64,000 nt of DNA from Pycnopodia helianthoides (lineage: Eukaryota > Echinodermata > Asteroidea > Forcipulatida > Asteriidae): NCBI GenBank assembly GCA_032158295.1, contig CM063253.1:3193001-3257000 (forward strand), read 5' to 3'. The position numbers and the translations under genes are program-made. Of the stretch, positions 48,753 through 59,130 are shown piece after piece. Every line of letters begins with the position of its first letter. The stretch's first letter is position 1. Under the pieces are notes generated by a model, which was given only the letters and a program-made list of their open reading frames with translations, was not told the origin of the DNA and searched no databases.

Positions 48753-50666
48753 ATGGCGAGTGATGCGATAACGCCTCCTAAGTCAGTTCCAGCTGGTACA
48801 ATCGGGGTATGGTGCAACCACCACCAATCGAACACTATTATTACCCAAACCAACCCCGGTATACAACGACCGAACATCAGTTCAGGAGGAACCATGGCCA
48901 CCTCCAACTCGTCCAATCCATCGGCAGAGCAGTCCATGGGACTGATGAGCCCACGACCGGGCCGTAAGCTTCGCCTGGCTGTTGCCGACGACGGGGAACG
49001 ACTACGGTCGACAAGCCCCCACTCTCCACGGAAGCCACGGACATCAAAGTCACCGAGCAGAGACAGCAGTTTGGGTTACGTCTCTGATAGCCCACCAAGA
49101 CGTCCGAAATACAAATCATCATCCCTCGAAGATGAACCGCCATCACACGTTAAAGGATCTTTTGCATCAGCACTAAGGTACCCATTGCAGCTAAGGACAA
49201 AAAACAGCGCACCCGTGTCAATTCCAAAGATTGTCTCTTCAGACGACTCGCCTAAACCCGGTCGAGTTAGGGTAAGGCATGTTGATCTTCGTTCCAGTTC
49301 CATGACCAGATTGGACGCCTCCAGTCCACTGAGTTCTCCTAAGCCTCCCCGAGCTCCCAGATGGGGTAAGTCTTTGAGTTGGTCCACAGACTCTGAAGAA
49401 GACTCCCCGAGATCAGCTACACCCCTGCCCCCAGTCTCCTCATCGCCGGAGAAAGATTCTCCAATCAGCTCCCGGAATGGAGCGTCTGAAACTAACAACA
49501 AACTGGTCAACCATAATGGAGGGAAACAACTTTCCGAGGTGTCCTCGCGGGGCAAGTCATCTCAACCATCACCAAAGACATCCCCGAGGTCCATTCTAAA
49601 AAAGAATGCCTCTCTTGAAAAAGAAGGGTCTCCTGAATCCGAGCGCGGGAAAACCGAGAGGAAATCCCGCAAGAAACACTCAAGTTCAAAGACTCACAAG
49701 AGGGTGCTCCAAAACCAGCCCTCATTCAGTGGCGCTAGTGATAATGACGACGACGAGAACGATGTATTCCCGTCGTCTTTCTCCCTACCAGAGCGTGCCC
49801 CGCTCCCGGACACCTCGTCCATATTCCAGCAAGCTCTTACCAACCTGAGCAGCCGGCAGTCAAGTCTGAGCAGCGACCCGGGCGACCTCCACGTCCGCCG
49901 GTCATCTCTTGTCAACAGCTTCTTAGACCTTACCGACAGCAACTCATCGCAGATTCCTCCTCCGAATGGGATAGACTGTCTGTTCGATGTGATGTCAACA
50001 GTATCAGAAAACGACAACAACAACACGGACAAAGAGCCAAGCTTGACAAAATCTTTACTTCTGAAAGTTTCAAACTGGACCGGCAGATCTCGGAAAAAAT
50101 CAGCCCCATCGAAGATGGTGACCGAAGACCAGACACCCCCGAGCACTTCCACCACACAAACACCGTCAAGACGCAGGGTAGTTTCGGAGATAAGACCCCC
50201 TCGACGAGAACTTCTGGAAGGGGTGGACAATCCCCGTCCCAAGACAATCACAGATTCAACGAGTGAATCAAGTGAGGTATCCTCAAGCTCCGGCCAGACT
50301 TACGTCACTGACATCCCCCGTCCTCTGATCAGTAAAAGAGGTATGAATTATATTATGAGCTTCATCTCGAAGGCAACTGTCTCTGATGCTGCCCCGGGAT
50401 TGAGCACGAACCACACGGCCCATCAGCCAGGGAGGGAGAGCGCAATGTTTCCGGAAATACACAACTCCAGCTCATCTCGGCGAGCCAGGGACAGACGGGA
50501 CTCTTTAAGGGCAATCCAGCACGTTATAAATGAAGGTAACACGTTAGGGGACACGACTGAGATTACGAGTTTTGATGATTTGAAAAATTGTAGGTATATT
50601 CGAGAATTTAAACCGACTGGAAAAGAGACTCGACATGCTAAACGTACAGCATACCACGAATGGTAA
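48753..50666 (+). CDS. Paralogue 1: Ser/Pro/Arg-rich, probably disordered protein of unknown function (637 aa)
   Basis: This is one open reading frame with ATG in AACAATGG context, preceded by an in-frame TGA at 48738. Paralogue 2 begins at the position of M48 here (48894, ACCATGG), so residues 1-47 are an extension and translation may start at either ATG. The protein is rich in Ser, Pro and Arg, with many SP, SPxK/R and RRSS-type sites. I see no signal peptide, membrane span or known fold. Blocks shared with paralogue 2 are at about 48-100, 188-203, 338-395, 470-497, 522-539 and 565-637. The last block contains FDDLKNCRYIREF (607-619) and ends YHEW. A basic segment at 299-317 (KTERKSRKKHSSSKTHKR) is missing from paralogue 2 and may act as a nuclear localisation signal. 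Family and function are not recognised; coding status is strongly supported by conservation. Confidence 0.88.
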   Translation: MASDAITPPKSVPAGTIGVWCNHHQSNTIITQTNPGIQRPNISSGGTMATSNSSNPSAEQSMGLMSPRPGRKLRLAVADDGERLRSTSPHSPRKPRTSKSPSRDSSLGYVSDSPPRRPKYKSSSLEDEPPSHVKGSFASALRYPLQLRTKNSAPVSIPKIVSSDDSPKPGRVRVRHVDLRSSSMTRLDASSPLSSPKPPRAPRWGKSLSWSTDSEEDSPRSATPLPPVSSSPEKDSPISSRNGASETNNKLVNHNGGKQLSEVSSRGKSSQPSPKTSPRSILKKNASLEKEGSPESERGKTERKSRKKHSSSKTHKRVLQNQPSFSGASDNDDDENDVFPSSFSLPERAPLPDTSSIFQQALTNLSSRQSSLSSDPGDLHVRRSSLVNSFLDLTDSNSSQIPPPNGIDCLFDVMSTVSENDNNNTDKEPSLTKSLLLKVSNWTGRSRKKSAPSKMVTEDQTPPSTSTTQTPSRRRVVSEIRPPRRELLEGVDNPRPKTITDSTSESSEVSSSSGQTYVTDIPRPLISKRGMNYIMSFISKATVSDAAPGLSTNHTAHQPGRESAMFPEIHNSSSSRRARDRRDSLRAIQHVINEGNTLGDTTEITSFDDLKNCRYIREFKPTGKETRHAKRTAYHEW

Positions 50667-50697
50667 TTCTGGATAATTACTTTGTCACTAAACTGTA

Positions 50698-50703
50698 AAT
50701 AAA
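50698..50703 (+). promoter_or_regulatory. Candidate polyadenylation signal of paralogue 1
   Basis: An AATAAA hexamer lies 32 bases after the stop codon. Paralogue 2 has lost it by base changes although the surrounding 3' sequence is conserved, so the signal actually used may lie further downstream. Confidence 0.3.
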
Positions 50704-50712
50704 CGTTTTGAA

Positions 50713-50727
50713 TCACACGTAGTGTGA
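50713..50727 (+). other. Short hairpin in the 3' flank of paralogue 1, conserved in paralogue 2
   Basis: TCACAC-GTA-GTGTGA makes a perfect 6-bp stem with a 3-base loop. It is identical in the 3' flank of paralogue 2 (56113-56127), at the same distance from the stop. It sits in a block of about 200 bases of shared 3' sequence, so conservation may reflect only the age of the duplication. Confidence 0.5.
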
Positions 50728-51109
50728 ACATAAATTGAACGATTTCTTTGAAAACTATATCAGTATTATTAACAATTGTCATGACAACTTTCCTGTATAG
50801 AAAGATGGGATATGAATCCCAACAAGCTGTAATCTAAAATGCCAAAAACTACTTCCAATATTTAAAATTATTTTGTGCCAATGTAAAATTTTTTGCTATT
50901 GCTATTGCACATGGATTGCTAGGTTTAGAAAACTGTATGTAGTGTTAACGGGTTATCAATTTTGTGTTACTTTTTTGAAAACACTGAAAGGTATTTTGAT
51001 TTTCTTTCGATGTTTATTTCGATGACTATGTCGATACACACGTCTGATTTAGGTTGGTTTGTGTTAATTGTACAATGTATTTCTTCAATTTCAATCGATA
51101 GTTACAATC

Positions 51110-51250
51110 TTACTTAAAAGGGAGTGCCGGACATTGGTAAGATTGAATATAAATGTACACACATTTGCACATAGCTACATGGTTTGGGTGAAATATTTCT
51201 GCCTGAAATGCTATAGTTGTTGTGATATGAGTAAGCAATTTAGTTTTGAT
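51110..51250 (+). mobile_element. Truncated MITE fragment related to the 45685 element
   Basis: It shares ACATTGGTAAGATTGAA and AATATTTCTGCCTGAAATGCTAT with the 45685 element and family A. No right end is visible. Confidence 0.45.
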
Positions 51251-51270
51251 CTTGCGAGTCCAAAACCTGT

Positions 51271-51405
51271 GCCCAATTTCATAAAGCTGCTCAAGCACAA
51301 TGCTTACCAGAATATGGTTACCAGTCAAACTAGCATCTCACATGTACTTTAAATGACTGGTATCCTGCTACTTTTTGTTGAGCAGATATGTTTTAAGCAC
51401 TATTT
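51271..51405 (+). mobile_element. Repeat family F, partial copy
   Basis: GCCCAATTTCATAAAGCTGC lies at the left, with ACTGGTATCCTGCT inside. It is followed at once by repeat C copy 2. Confidence 0.6.
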
Positions 51406-51412
51406 TCAGCTT

Positions 51413-51805
51413 AAAACCCTCAATCGAGGCACGTTGTCAACACATGCTTCAATATTTTAATATTTCCATTGTATTAACCATAATTAGTGTACACAGGGTG
51501 TGGCAATCAACATGGGACAGTGGTTTGGTTAGAAAGGACAAGACAAAATTCTGCCAGCATCCTTTTTTTGTAAGAAATTGGTCTGTCAATTGTCTGTCAA
51601 TTGTCAAACGTAGTTCAACCAAATTATAAAAATTAATTAATTAAGCAAACAAATAGGCTGAAATTTACACAGGCAATACCTGGACATGTAAACAACAAAC
51701 TAAGATAAAGAAATAATTGGGGAAAATTGCAAAACAAAAATTTGAACCTACGGAAAAAGCTTGGAGGCGTGTGAGTCACGTTTGTCTTAAGTTAGGTGCC
51801 GCGTT
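51413..51805 (+). repeat. Dispersed repeat family C, copy 2
   Basis: It is collinear with copies 1 and 3 from AAAACCCTCAATCGAGG to CTACGGAAAAAGCTTGGAGG. It lies 3' of paralogue 1. Confidence 0.75.
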
Positions 51806-52684
51806 TGAGTAGCCTCGATATCAAGGCTGTGTAGACAAGTACTCCGCCTAAAACCAACAGGAGTTGCATCGCATTCGTGCGGCTGTGGTTATTCACATTT
51901 TTAGCTCTAAAGTAAGCAAACTATTACACAGCCTTGCAATCAAGGCTACGTTTGAGGGAAGCGGCTCCATGCAAAAAGGGGCACTGATGTTTGAAAACAG
52001 TGAAAACATATCAGGTTTTTTAACAAACTATTTTCGTGTGGCATCGATGCAAAATTGAGCTTAAACATACACATGTTTGATAATTCATGTATGATGGGTC
52101 AAATACAATGCTGTTACTGGTATTTGACAATCAAATAATGTCCGTGTGTTGTCAAGAGACCTAGTGTTTATAAAGTGTACCTTCAGATAATTCGTTTACA
52201 TCAACCCTTGAAAGTGTTAATCATACAGGATAGTGTTTTGAATTCGAGAAGTCGTAGCTTATGCACTGCAAAAATTGTTTTCAACATCTACATCTACATA
52301 ATGTATAAAAAGAAAAAGTATACAGAACTCGTAACACAATAGTGTATAGTGTTAATAAAAATAAATGAAGAGCACGATTGGTTTAAATAATTTCCTTCTG
52401 ACTTAGATAGAACGATAACCTTCACATTTCAACGGAATAAAACGCGTAGTAAATGATCTCTTTGCATTCACTATGGTGTTAATCGATACCAGTGATCGTA
52501 TATTGCGTAATTTTTAATCACATGCTTTTACCGATCGATTCTTCCACCCGTGTCTCTCTTTGTGGCAAAAAAATTGATAAACACACGGGCCTTTGCCTTT
52601 CATTACTCTTTAATACACACACGATGGTGTGATCCTTATTATTCATTGTGACGTTATCGTACAATGCAAGTAGAAGCCCATGCA
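51806..52684. other. Intergenic stretch between paralogues 1 and 2
   Basis: Only AT-rich sequence. 52844-53224 contains C and G runs with GGGGGCAAGTGCCCCC near 52901-52916. Confidence 0.45.
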
Positions 52685-52843
52685 GGGCCCAATTTCATAG
52701 AGCTGCTTTAACACAAAAAGTAGCTAAGCGCAACAAAATTTTGCTCACCAGAATACTGTTACCAGCCATATGTAAATCTGTGGCTGGTATCCTGCTTATT
52801 TGTGCTAAGCATAATTCCCTGCTTAAGCAGCTCTATGTGGCCC
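52685..52843 (+). mobile_element. Repeat family F, complete copy
   Basis: The ends GGGCCCAATTTCATAGAGCT and AGCTCTATGTGGCCC are inverted. The interior contains AAAGTAGCTAAGCGCAACAA and GGCTGGTATCCTGCTTA. Confidence 0.7.
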
Positions 52844-53224
52844 TGGTGTGAAGAACATAAATTCGATCGACATGCAGTGGCGTAAAGCGGGAAGGGGGTG
52901 GGGGCAAGTGCCCCCAATGTGATGCCCCCCCCCCACCGCCTCATTTGATATCTAGACTTTTCAGTGAATTAAAAATTACCGGAAGAGAATTTACATTATA
53001 TAAGCTTAAAAGTAGTAATTTCAATGTGATTAAACTATTTTCTAATACACGCAGACACTGTAGTTGTTTTTAACCTCCACGTCAATGTTCGTTATTATTA
53101 TTGTAAACATGTACAGGACAAATCCATGAAGAGAGCGCTGAAAAAGAAAAATTGGTCAGAAGTGCCCACGGGAAATAAATGGTTCACCCGTCGTGCCCCA
53201 TGAAAATGTTACCCTATAGTTTCG

Positions 53225-54450
53225 TCGTTGTCAACGTGAGTTTACCAGTGGCGTAATTGTTTAGCCTTGGTTTGCTAAACTTGTTTGGGCAAAAAAAAAA
53301 ATTGTTTACGAAGTGTATGACGAAATGATACAAGGAAGTGTGTGCACCCCTCCCGACACACTGTTTTGATAGGTCTATGAAAAGCACATTCATAAAATCT
53401 CTAATATTGTAAACATGAACTTCGATTACAGTACACGCAACTGATGTGTAGAACACAAAAAACAAACAGAGAATCGCTTTTTTGTCGTTATGTACAACAT
53501 CACAAAGCAAATAGAGGGCGCTGTTTGTCGTTTGGAATTACTTTGGTTGGATTTCACTAATCTAAAAACTCAGGACGGATTTCAGAATCTTCAAATTCAA
53601 TGAAAGGAGTTCAAAAAATTATAGACACACTGCAAAGATATTTTCCAGATGCCAAGAAGTCATATTTGCACAAAATGTTTGCACTCACGAGAGGCATATC
53701 ATTTGAGGGTGTCTTCATTGTATGTCACGGGATAGAGAGTCAGCGAAAGAGCACTCGTCGTCACTTTCAAAGCAAATTGATCTTGTCTAGCAAATATTTG
53801 CAAATAAATCGACTACATTGTAGACTATTCGGCTTTACATAGTCGCACCTCTAGCATGAGATAGACCCCCCATAAGATGCGTCATATTCATTCAACCTTG
53901 TTGTATGACAGACTTATTGGTATACATGTTGTTACTTGTATTGGTTGTGTTCAAACCTTAGGTATTGATAAATACCAATAAAAACATAAAATAATCGATA
54001 TTACAAATTACCCAACACTGAGGAGAGGTCGTCACTCAGATTCTTAAAACAGTGTGACCTTTTTGTGTGGAATCTGCAAAAAAATACATTATTAATACAA
54101 AAAAAAACATGGTTCACCCCATTGCTGCCGGACTATATCTTGAGCAAGTTAAAACATTTCCATAGAAAACAGCTATATAAATATAGGCCTACATATTCAC
54201 AGAAAACGGTAAGCCAAAACAGTGCTGTTTTTTAACGGGAAAGCTTATTGCGTTGCCCTGTATTGCATGCTTGAGTTCGTAAGAGGAAACATTAAGCATG
54301 ACATATCAACGGTTTTCCGAATGTGAGCTACAAAGGTGACGTAATTTCTGCTAATATTTTTCGATGACCAGGTAACCCAAGGTGATCAAACAACAACAAG
54401 CAAGTCATATTCAGCTTTGAATACCATATAGCAACAATAAGGAACAATGC
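53225..54450 (+). repeat. Segmental duplication unit: 5' flank of paralogue 2
   Basis: This matches 58330-59830, the 5' flank of paralogue 3, in the same order. Shared blocks include GAGTTTACCAGTGG, the GACGAAATG..AAGGAAGTGTGT segment, CACAAAGCAA.AGAGGGCGCTGT, GAGAGTCAGCG.AAGA, GCAAATTGAT.TTGT, TTGCGTTGCCCTGT and TTTGAATACCATA. Short open frames at 53600-53842 and 59279-59497 share the ESQRK block but have diverged with indels, so I treat this as non-coding flank. Confidence 0.7.
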
Positions 54451-54626
54451 ATGAACGTGTGAACATGGAACTGGTCGTTGTGATTTTTTCTTTTGTCAGA
54501 CCAAAGAATTGAAGAATTGAATTGTAAATTCTCCTTCAAACGGTAAATGGCCTGTGTGCTAAAATAGTGATAATCACATGCCATTAACAGCCACGGTGAC
54601 TACCGAACAACAGTTAAGGATGAAAC

Positions 54627-56066
54627 ATGGCTACCTCCAAGTCATCCAAACCATCGGCAGAGCAGTCGGTGCGACTGAGTCCACGATCGGGCCGTAAGTT
54701 TCGCCTGGCTGCTGCCGACGAAGGGGAACGACTCCGGTCGACAAGCCCTCACTCCCAAAGGAAACCACGCACATCAAAGTCACTGAGCGGCAGCATAAGT
54801 GTGGATTCTACCAGCAGACGTTCGAAATACAACAAATCATCATCCATCGGAGATGAACCGCCACCACACAGCCTACCCGTCACAACTCCAAAGATGGTGC
54901 CTCTAAACAACTCGTCCACACCCGCTCGGCTTAGGGTAAAACCGAGTGCTGTTCAGTCCCGCTCCACGGCGAGATTGGACGCCTCCAGTCCACTGAGTCC
55001 TCCTAAGCCTCCCCGAGCTCCGAGATTGGGTAAGACTGTAAGTTGGTCTGAAGGAGACTCCCTGAGATCAACCAAGCCTTTGCCTCCCGTCTCCACATCG
55101 CCAAAAAAGGATGGTCCAATCAGTTCTCGGAATGCAGTGCCAGAAACTAACGATAGTTTCGCTGGTGATAATGACGAGAAGGATGCATTCCCGTCGTCAT
55201 TCTATCTACCAGAGCGTGCCCCGCTCCCGGACACCTCGTCCATATTCCAGCAAGCTCTTACCAACCTGAACAGACGGCATTCAAGTCTGAGCAGCGACCC
55301 GGGCGACCTCCACGTCCGCCGGTCATCTCTTGTCAACAGCTTCTTAAACCTTACCGATAACAACTCGCCCACAACTCTTTCTGGTGGGATAGACTGTCTG
55401 ATCGAAGTGATGTCAACAGTAACAGAAAACGACAACGACACGGACAATGAGCCAAGACTGTCGAAATCTGTACTTCTGGAAGTTTCAAACTGCACCGGCA
55501 AATCTCGGAAAACATCAGCCCCATCGAAGTTGGGGACCGTGGACCAAGCACCCCTGGGTTCTCCCTCCACTCCTACACCGTCAAGACGCAGGGCAGTTTC
55601 GGAGATAAAAGCCCCTCGACGAGAACTTCTGGAAGGGGTGGACAATCCCCGTCCTATTATTACCGATTCGAGGAGTGAATCTAGCGAGGTAACCTCAAGC
55701 TCCATCACTGAAATTCCCCTTCCTTTGATCAGTAAAAGATCAATGCATTATATTATGAACTTCATCTCGAATGCAACTGCCTCTAGCATTTCTCCGGGAA
55801 TAAAAAGCACCACACCCAAACGCCGACCAACGAAGATGAAAACAGTGCTGCCGAAAATACACAACTCCGGTTCGGCCCAGCGAGCCAGGGATAGACGGGA
55901 CTCGTTAAAGGCAATCCAGCAGATTATAAATGAAGGGAACACGTTGGGGGACACGACCGAGATAACCAGTTTTGATGATTTAAGAAATTGTAGGTACATT
56001 CGGGACTTTCAACCGACTGGAAAAGAGGCTCGAGCTGCTAAACGTACAACATACCACGAATGGTAA
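54627..56066 (+). CDS. Paralogue 2: Ser/Pro/Arg-rich, probably disordered protein of unknown function (479 aa)
   Basis: This is one open reading frame with ATG in AACATGG context right after an in-frame TGA at 54621. It aligns with paralogue 1 from M48 onward: MATSxSSxPSAEQS at the start, ARLDASSPLSPPKPPRAPR, and a block of nearly 60 residues from FPSSF to LTD including IFQQALTNL and HVRRSSLVNSFL. SRRRAVSEIKAPRRELLEG follows, then a C-terminal block of about 70 residues with FDDLRNCRYIRDF (449-461) ending YHEW. Compared with paralogue 1 it lacks the N-terminal extension and an internal segment of about 85 residues with the basic cluster. No domain is recognised. It is Ser/Pro-rich and probably disordered. 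AATAAA hexamers at 56728 and 56757 are distant candidate 3' ends. Confidence 0.88.
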   Translation: MATSKSSKPSAEQSVRLSPRSGRKFRLAAADEGERLRSTSPHSQRKPRTSKSLSGSISVDSTSRRSKYNKSSSIGDEPPPHSLPVTTPKMVPLNNSSTPARLRVKPSAVQSRSTARLDASSPLSPPKPPRAPRLGKTVSWSEGDSLRSTKPLPPVSTSPKKDGPISSRNAVPETNDSFAGDNDEKDAFPSSFYLPERAPLPDTSSIFQQALTNLNRRHSSLSSDPGDLHVRRSSLVNSFLNLTDNNSPTTLSGGIDCLIEVMSTVTENDNDTDNEPRLSKSVLLEVSNCTGKSRKTSAPSKLGTVDQAPLGSPSTPTPSRRRAVSEIKAPRRELLEGVDNPRPIITDSRSESSEVTSSSITEIPLPLISKRSMHYIMNFISNATASSISPGIKSTTPKRRPTKMKTVLPKIHNSGSAQRARDRRDSLKAIQQIINEGNTLGDTTEITSFDDLRNCRYIRDFQPTGKEARAAKRTTYHEW

Positions 56067-56112
56067 TTCCGGATAATTACTTTGTCACTAAACTGTAATT
56101 ACACGTTTTGAA

Positions 56113-56127
56113 TCACACGTAGTGTGA
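56113..56127 (+). other. Conserved 3'-flank hairpin of paralogue 2
   Basis: The same TCACAC-GTA-GTGTGA hairpin occurs as after paralogue 1, again 47 bases past the stop codon, inside shared 3' sequence. Confidence 0.5.
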
Positions 56128-56329
56128 ACACAAAGGGAATGGTTTCTTTGTAAATTATATCAATATTATCAATAATTTTCATGACAACTTTCCTGTATAA
56201 TATAGAAAGATGGGATTTGATCCCCAACGAGCTGTAATCTAAAATGCCACCAACTGCTTCAAACAGTTTGTTTAAGTTTGTTGATTTTTACTTTGACGTT
56301 GATTTCGACAATTATGTCTTCGCACTAAT

Positions 56330-57093
56330 TGCTACGTTTGTTTTGTGCCAAAAATGTCATGAAAAATGTAGAATTTATCTTACTTTATTTTGTAACATAC
56401 CCATAGTGTGCGTTCAGATACTGTGGTGATCTGTTTAATACAAAAATAAGGGTGGAGATTGTTTTCCCAAGAATTGCGATGCAGTTTGCTCTACACAATT
56501 TGGATTTATATTTTAAAATCTGGAGCGGTTATGTCCACGCAGGAAGAATAATCCGTAATTGGAATACACAATCTGGGAAACGTTTCTTGAAACGTTTCTC
56601 AGATTGAAATGCTTTTGAATACCTCTTTCTAAAACCACATTCTTTTGAAGGGAATTGTTTCTCAAAATATTATACATTATCAACAGCTTTAAAATCTGTT
56701 TAAATTACATTTTTACAAAATTCCTGAAATAAAAATACCCAGAGCAAGTTGTTATTAATAAACTTTCAATTTATTTATAATACAAATAATTAAAACAAAA
56801 TTAACACTGAAACAAAATTAAAACTTGGGACGAGGATGCTTATTTTTAGAAACCCCATTTTGCCAATCACGTTCGAAATTGTGCATCCATCACATAGGTT
56901 TAATGACAACATGACCGTCAGTTGGGCAAAATTCATAATTTTTTTACAAGTATAACCGGAAACGGTGGTCGAGTCTTATTCTCAGTTTTTCAACGTTATT
57001 TTGTTGAATTGATTTTACTTTCATATTGTTTATCACTTAGTATTACATTCCCAACAACATACGTGTATATAATTTTCATGGCCATAAACTACG
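56330..57093. other. Intergenic stretch after paralogue 2
   Basis: Apart from family E copy 4 and two AATAAA hexamers it is AT-rich and plain. Confidence 0.45.
56505..56700 (+). mobile_element. Foldback MITE family E, partial copy 4
   Basis: The central part only: TCTGGAGCGGTTATGTCCAC through the paired AACGTTTCT hairpin to TTATCAACAGC. Both ends are missing. Confidence 0.65.
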
Positions 57094-57260
57094 TTAAAGG
57101 AACATTACAGAATTGGTAAGAAAAAAACTTTAAAATATACCTTTTGATCACAGATTTACATAAAACTTACACGGTCTAATGATGATGATAGTAGAAAACA
57201 TCCCTTGAAATATTTCTGACTGAAATGCCATATTTGATGAGAAATGAATAAACTAATTTT
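57094..57260 (+). mobile_element. Foldback MITE family A, truncated copy 8
   Basis: The left end with TTAA and about 165 bases match the family, up to AATAAACTAATTTT. The right half is missing. Confidence 0.8.
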
Positions 57261-57584
57261 GAATACGCACGTGACTTGGACAGTCAATTGCTTTTTGCCA
57301 CTAAGGGACTTGAAATATTTGATGTACTAAAACAAAAAACTAGCATGCAGTGCTCGTCATTATAGTGTAAATAAAATGAAGAGCACTATATTTGTATATA
57401 AGTTCCTCATAAAAAGATAAACTTCACAATTCAATGTTATAGCTGTGGGAATGAAAAATTTACTGAGAAATAAATAAGCTCTTTTAATGCGTCATCTATC
57501 TGACGTCTTAATGCATTTGCTATGACTGTTATTTTAGGGTACCAGTATTCGAGTTGTATGTGACTTTTTAACTGTATCAAAGGC

Positions 57585-58182
57585 TTAAAGGCAGTGGATA
57601 TTTTGGTAATTACTCAAGAAATACATTACCATAAAGACTTATATGGGTTTTGAGGCATTGCATGGTGAGGTATTAATATATATTCGGTTTGCGGTAACAT
57701 CATGTGTAAAAAATATCTACTTGCTGTGTAGATTTGTTCTTTAGAGAACTTGTCTTGCTATTTATTCTACTACCGCGGAGTAGATTTTCGGAATTCGGGA
57801 GACTTCTCAGTTCTGAAAAGAACTGTCATGCAATATTAACTACTACCTGGGCGGGAGGTAGGAAATCGGCCTGGACTACTACTTTAGCTTTGTGGATCGG
57901 GGGGACTTCTCGTAATTAACTGCACTGCCGCGGAAGACTTACTTACTTGGTAAGGAGCACCTGTGAGCTGCTGATAGTATAAAACTTTGTGAGAAACGAC
58001 TCCCCCTGAAGTAATGCAGTTTTTGAGAAAGAGCTAATTCCTCACTAAAATATTTGGATCTGAAAAAGGTTTCAGGCATGATGCCTTTCTCAACATGGTT
58101 TATACTATCGACAGCAGCAGGTGCTTCTCACCAATGGTCATAGATTTTTGGAGTATTAACAAATCAAGACCCTACCTATTAA
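57585..58182 (-). mobile_element. Foldback MITE family B, copy 7, split by a family D insertion
   Basis: Family B sequence runs 57585-57633, breaks, and resumes at about 57948-58182, with TTAA at both outer ends. The interruption is a family D element. AGACTTA occurs at both edges and may be the target duplication. Confidence 0.7.
57641..57947 (+). mobile_element. Repeat family D, copy 2, nested in a family B element
   Basis: It matches the reverse complement of 19935-20165 in several blocks: GGGTTTT.GAGGCAT, TATATTCGGTTTG, TATTTATTCTA, GCGGAGTAGATTT and GGAATTCGGGAGACT. No coding capacity; class unknown. Confidence 0.6.
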
Positions 58183-58385
58183 AGTTTCTTTGTGGTTAAT
58201 TGAATAACACAGGGTTGTTACCCGTCACGAATATTATGTGCAATACACACAATGGCAACGTCCCGATTGTTCATGTTGACGTCAATGTACCGGGAGCCCT
58301 GATGTATGAGAACATTAATTCGTTTCAATAGGAGTTTACCAGTGGGGTTAGTTTGGCGTAGTTTGTTGGCCTTGGTTTGCCCATG

Positions 58386-58772
58386 GAGGAAGTTTTCCAA
58401 GTTTGCCAAACTTGTTTCCCAATGGGGGGCTAAATGACTTGTTTTCCAATGGGGGGCTAAATGACTTGTTTTCCAAGTTGGGGGCTAAATGACTTGTTTT
58501 CCAAGTTGGGGGCTAAATGACTTGTTTTCCAAGTTGGGGGCTAAATGACTTGTTTTCCAATGGGGGCTAAATGACTTGTTTTCCAATGGGGGCTAAATGA
58601 CTTGTTTTCCAATGGGGGCCAAATTACTTGTTTTCCAATGGGGGCTAAATGACTTGTTTTCCAATGAGGGCTAAATGACTTGTTTCCCAATGGGGGCTAA
58701 ATGACTTGTTTTCCAATGGTGGCTAAATTAATTGTGGGTGCTAAAAGACATGTTTTCCAATGGGGGCAAAAC
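58386..58772 (+). repeat. 26-28 bp minisatellite, about 14 copies
   Basis: The unit is close to GGGGGCTAAATGACTTGTTT followed by TCCAATG, with variants CCAAGTTG and CCAATG at the join. It lies in the duplicated 5' flank of paralogue 3. The paralogue 2 flank has only TTGTTTGGGCAAAA at the same spot, so the array expanded after duplication. Confidence 0.9.
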
Positions 58773-58984
58773 AGAAACTGTTTGTAAAGTGTGACGAAAT
58801 GTTAACAAGGAAGTGTGTACATCCGCTCATATTCTTGATAGGTCTACGAAAACAACATCCATAAAATTTATATTTATTTTTGTAAACACTGAACTACAAT
58901 CTGAAGATTTGATCGTTTTTATCCTTGCTTCACAAAGCAACAGAGGGCGCTGTAAATCGCTTTGAATCAGAGCTGTGCATGGGC

Positions 58985-59130
58985 CAACAACGTTTTGCCT
59001 CAGCTACAGCTAGCTACGACTGTTGCTAAGGGTGCTAATTGCTACTGTCATTCTATACTTCAATACATGATGACAGGGAAATCAAGCCGTAGCCGTAGCT
59101 GTATAGCCGCTAATTCGGACGCGGCCTTAG
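58985..59130. mobile_element. Foldback element with GCCGTAGCCG arms, copy 2
   Basis: The same loop (CTACGACTGTTGCTA, ATACATGATGACAG) and right arm (AAGCCGTAGCCGTAGCTG) as 14085-14225. It is inserted in the duplicated flank of paralogue 3. Confidence 0.65.

Noticed and set aside
49694..50251. A 185-codon antisense frame in paralogue 1, with a similar one at 55202-55708 in paralogue 2
   Set aside because: Both lie opposite the most conserved coding blocks, and their similarity follows from sense-strand conservation. Ser/Arg/Pro codons often leave an antisense frame open. No independent signal.
53600..53842. Short frames at 53600-53842 and 59279-59497 sharing an ESQRK segment
   Set aside because: They come from duplicated non-coding flanks. 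Indels break the alignment in frame, and no conserved start or end remains.
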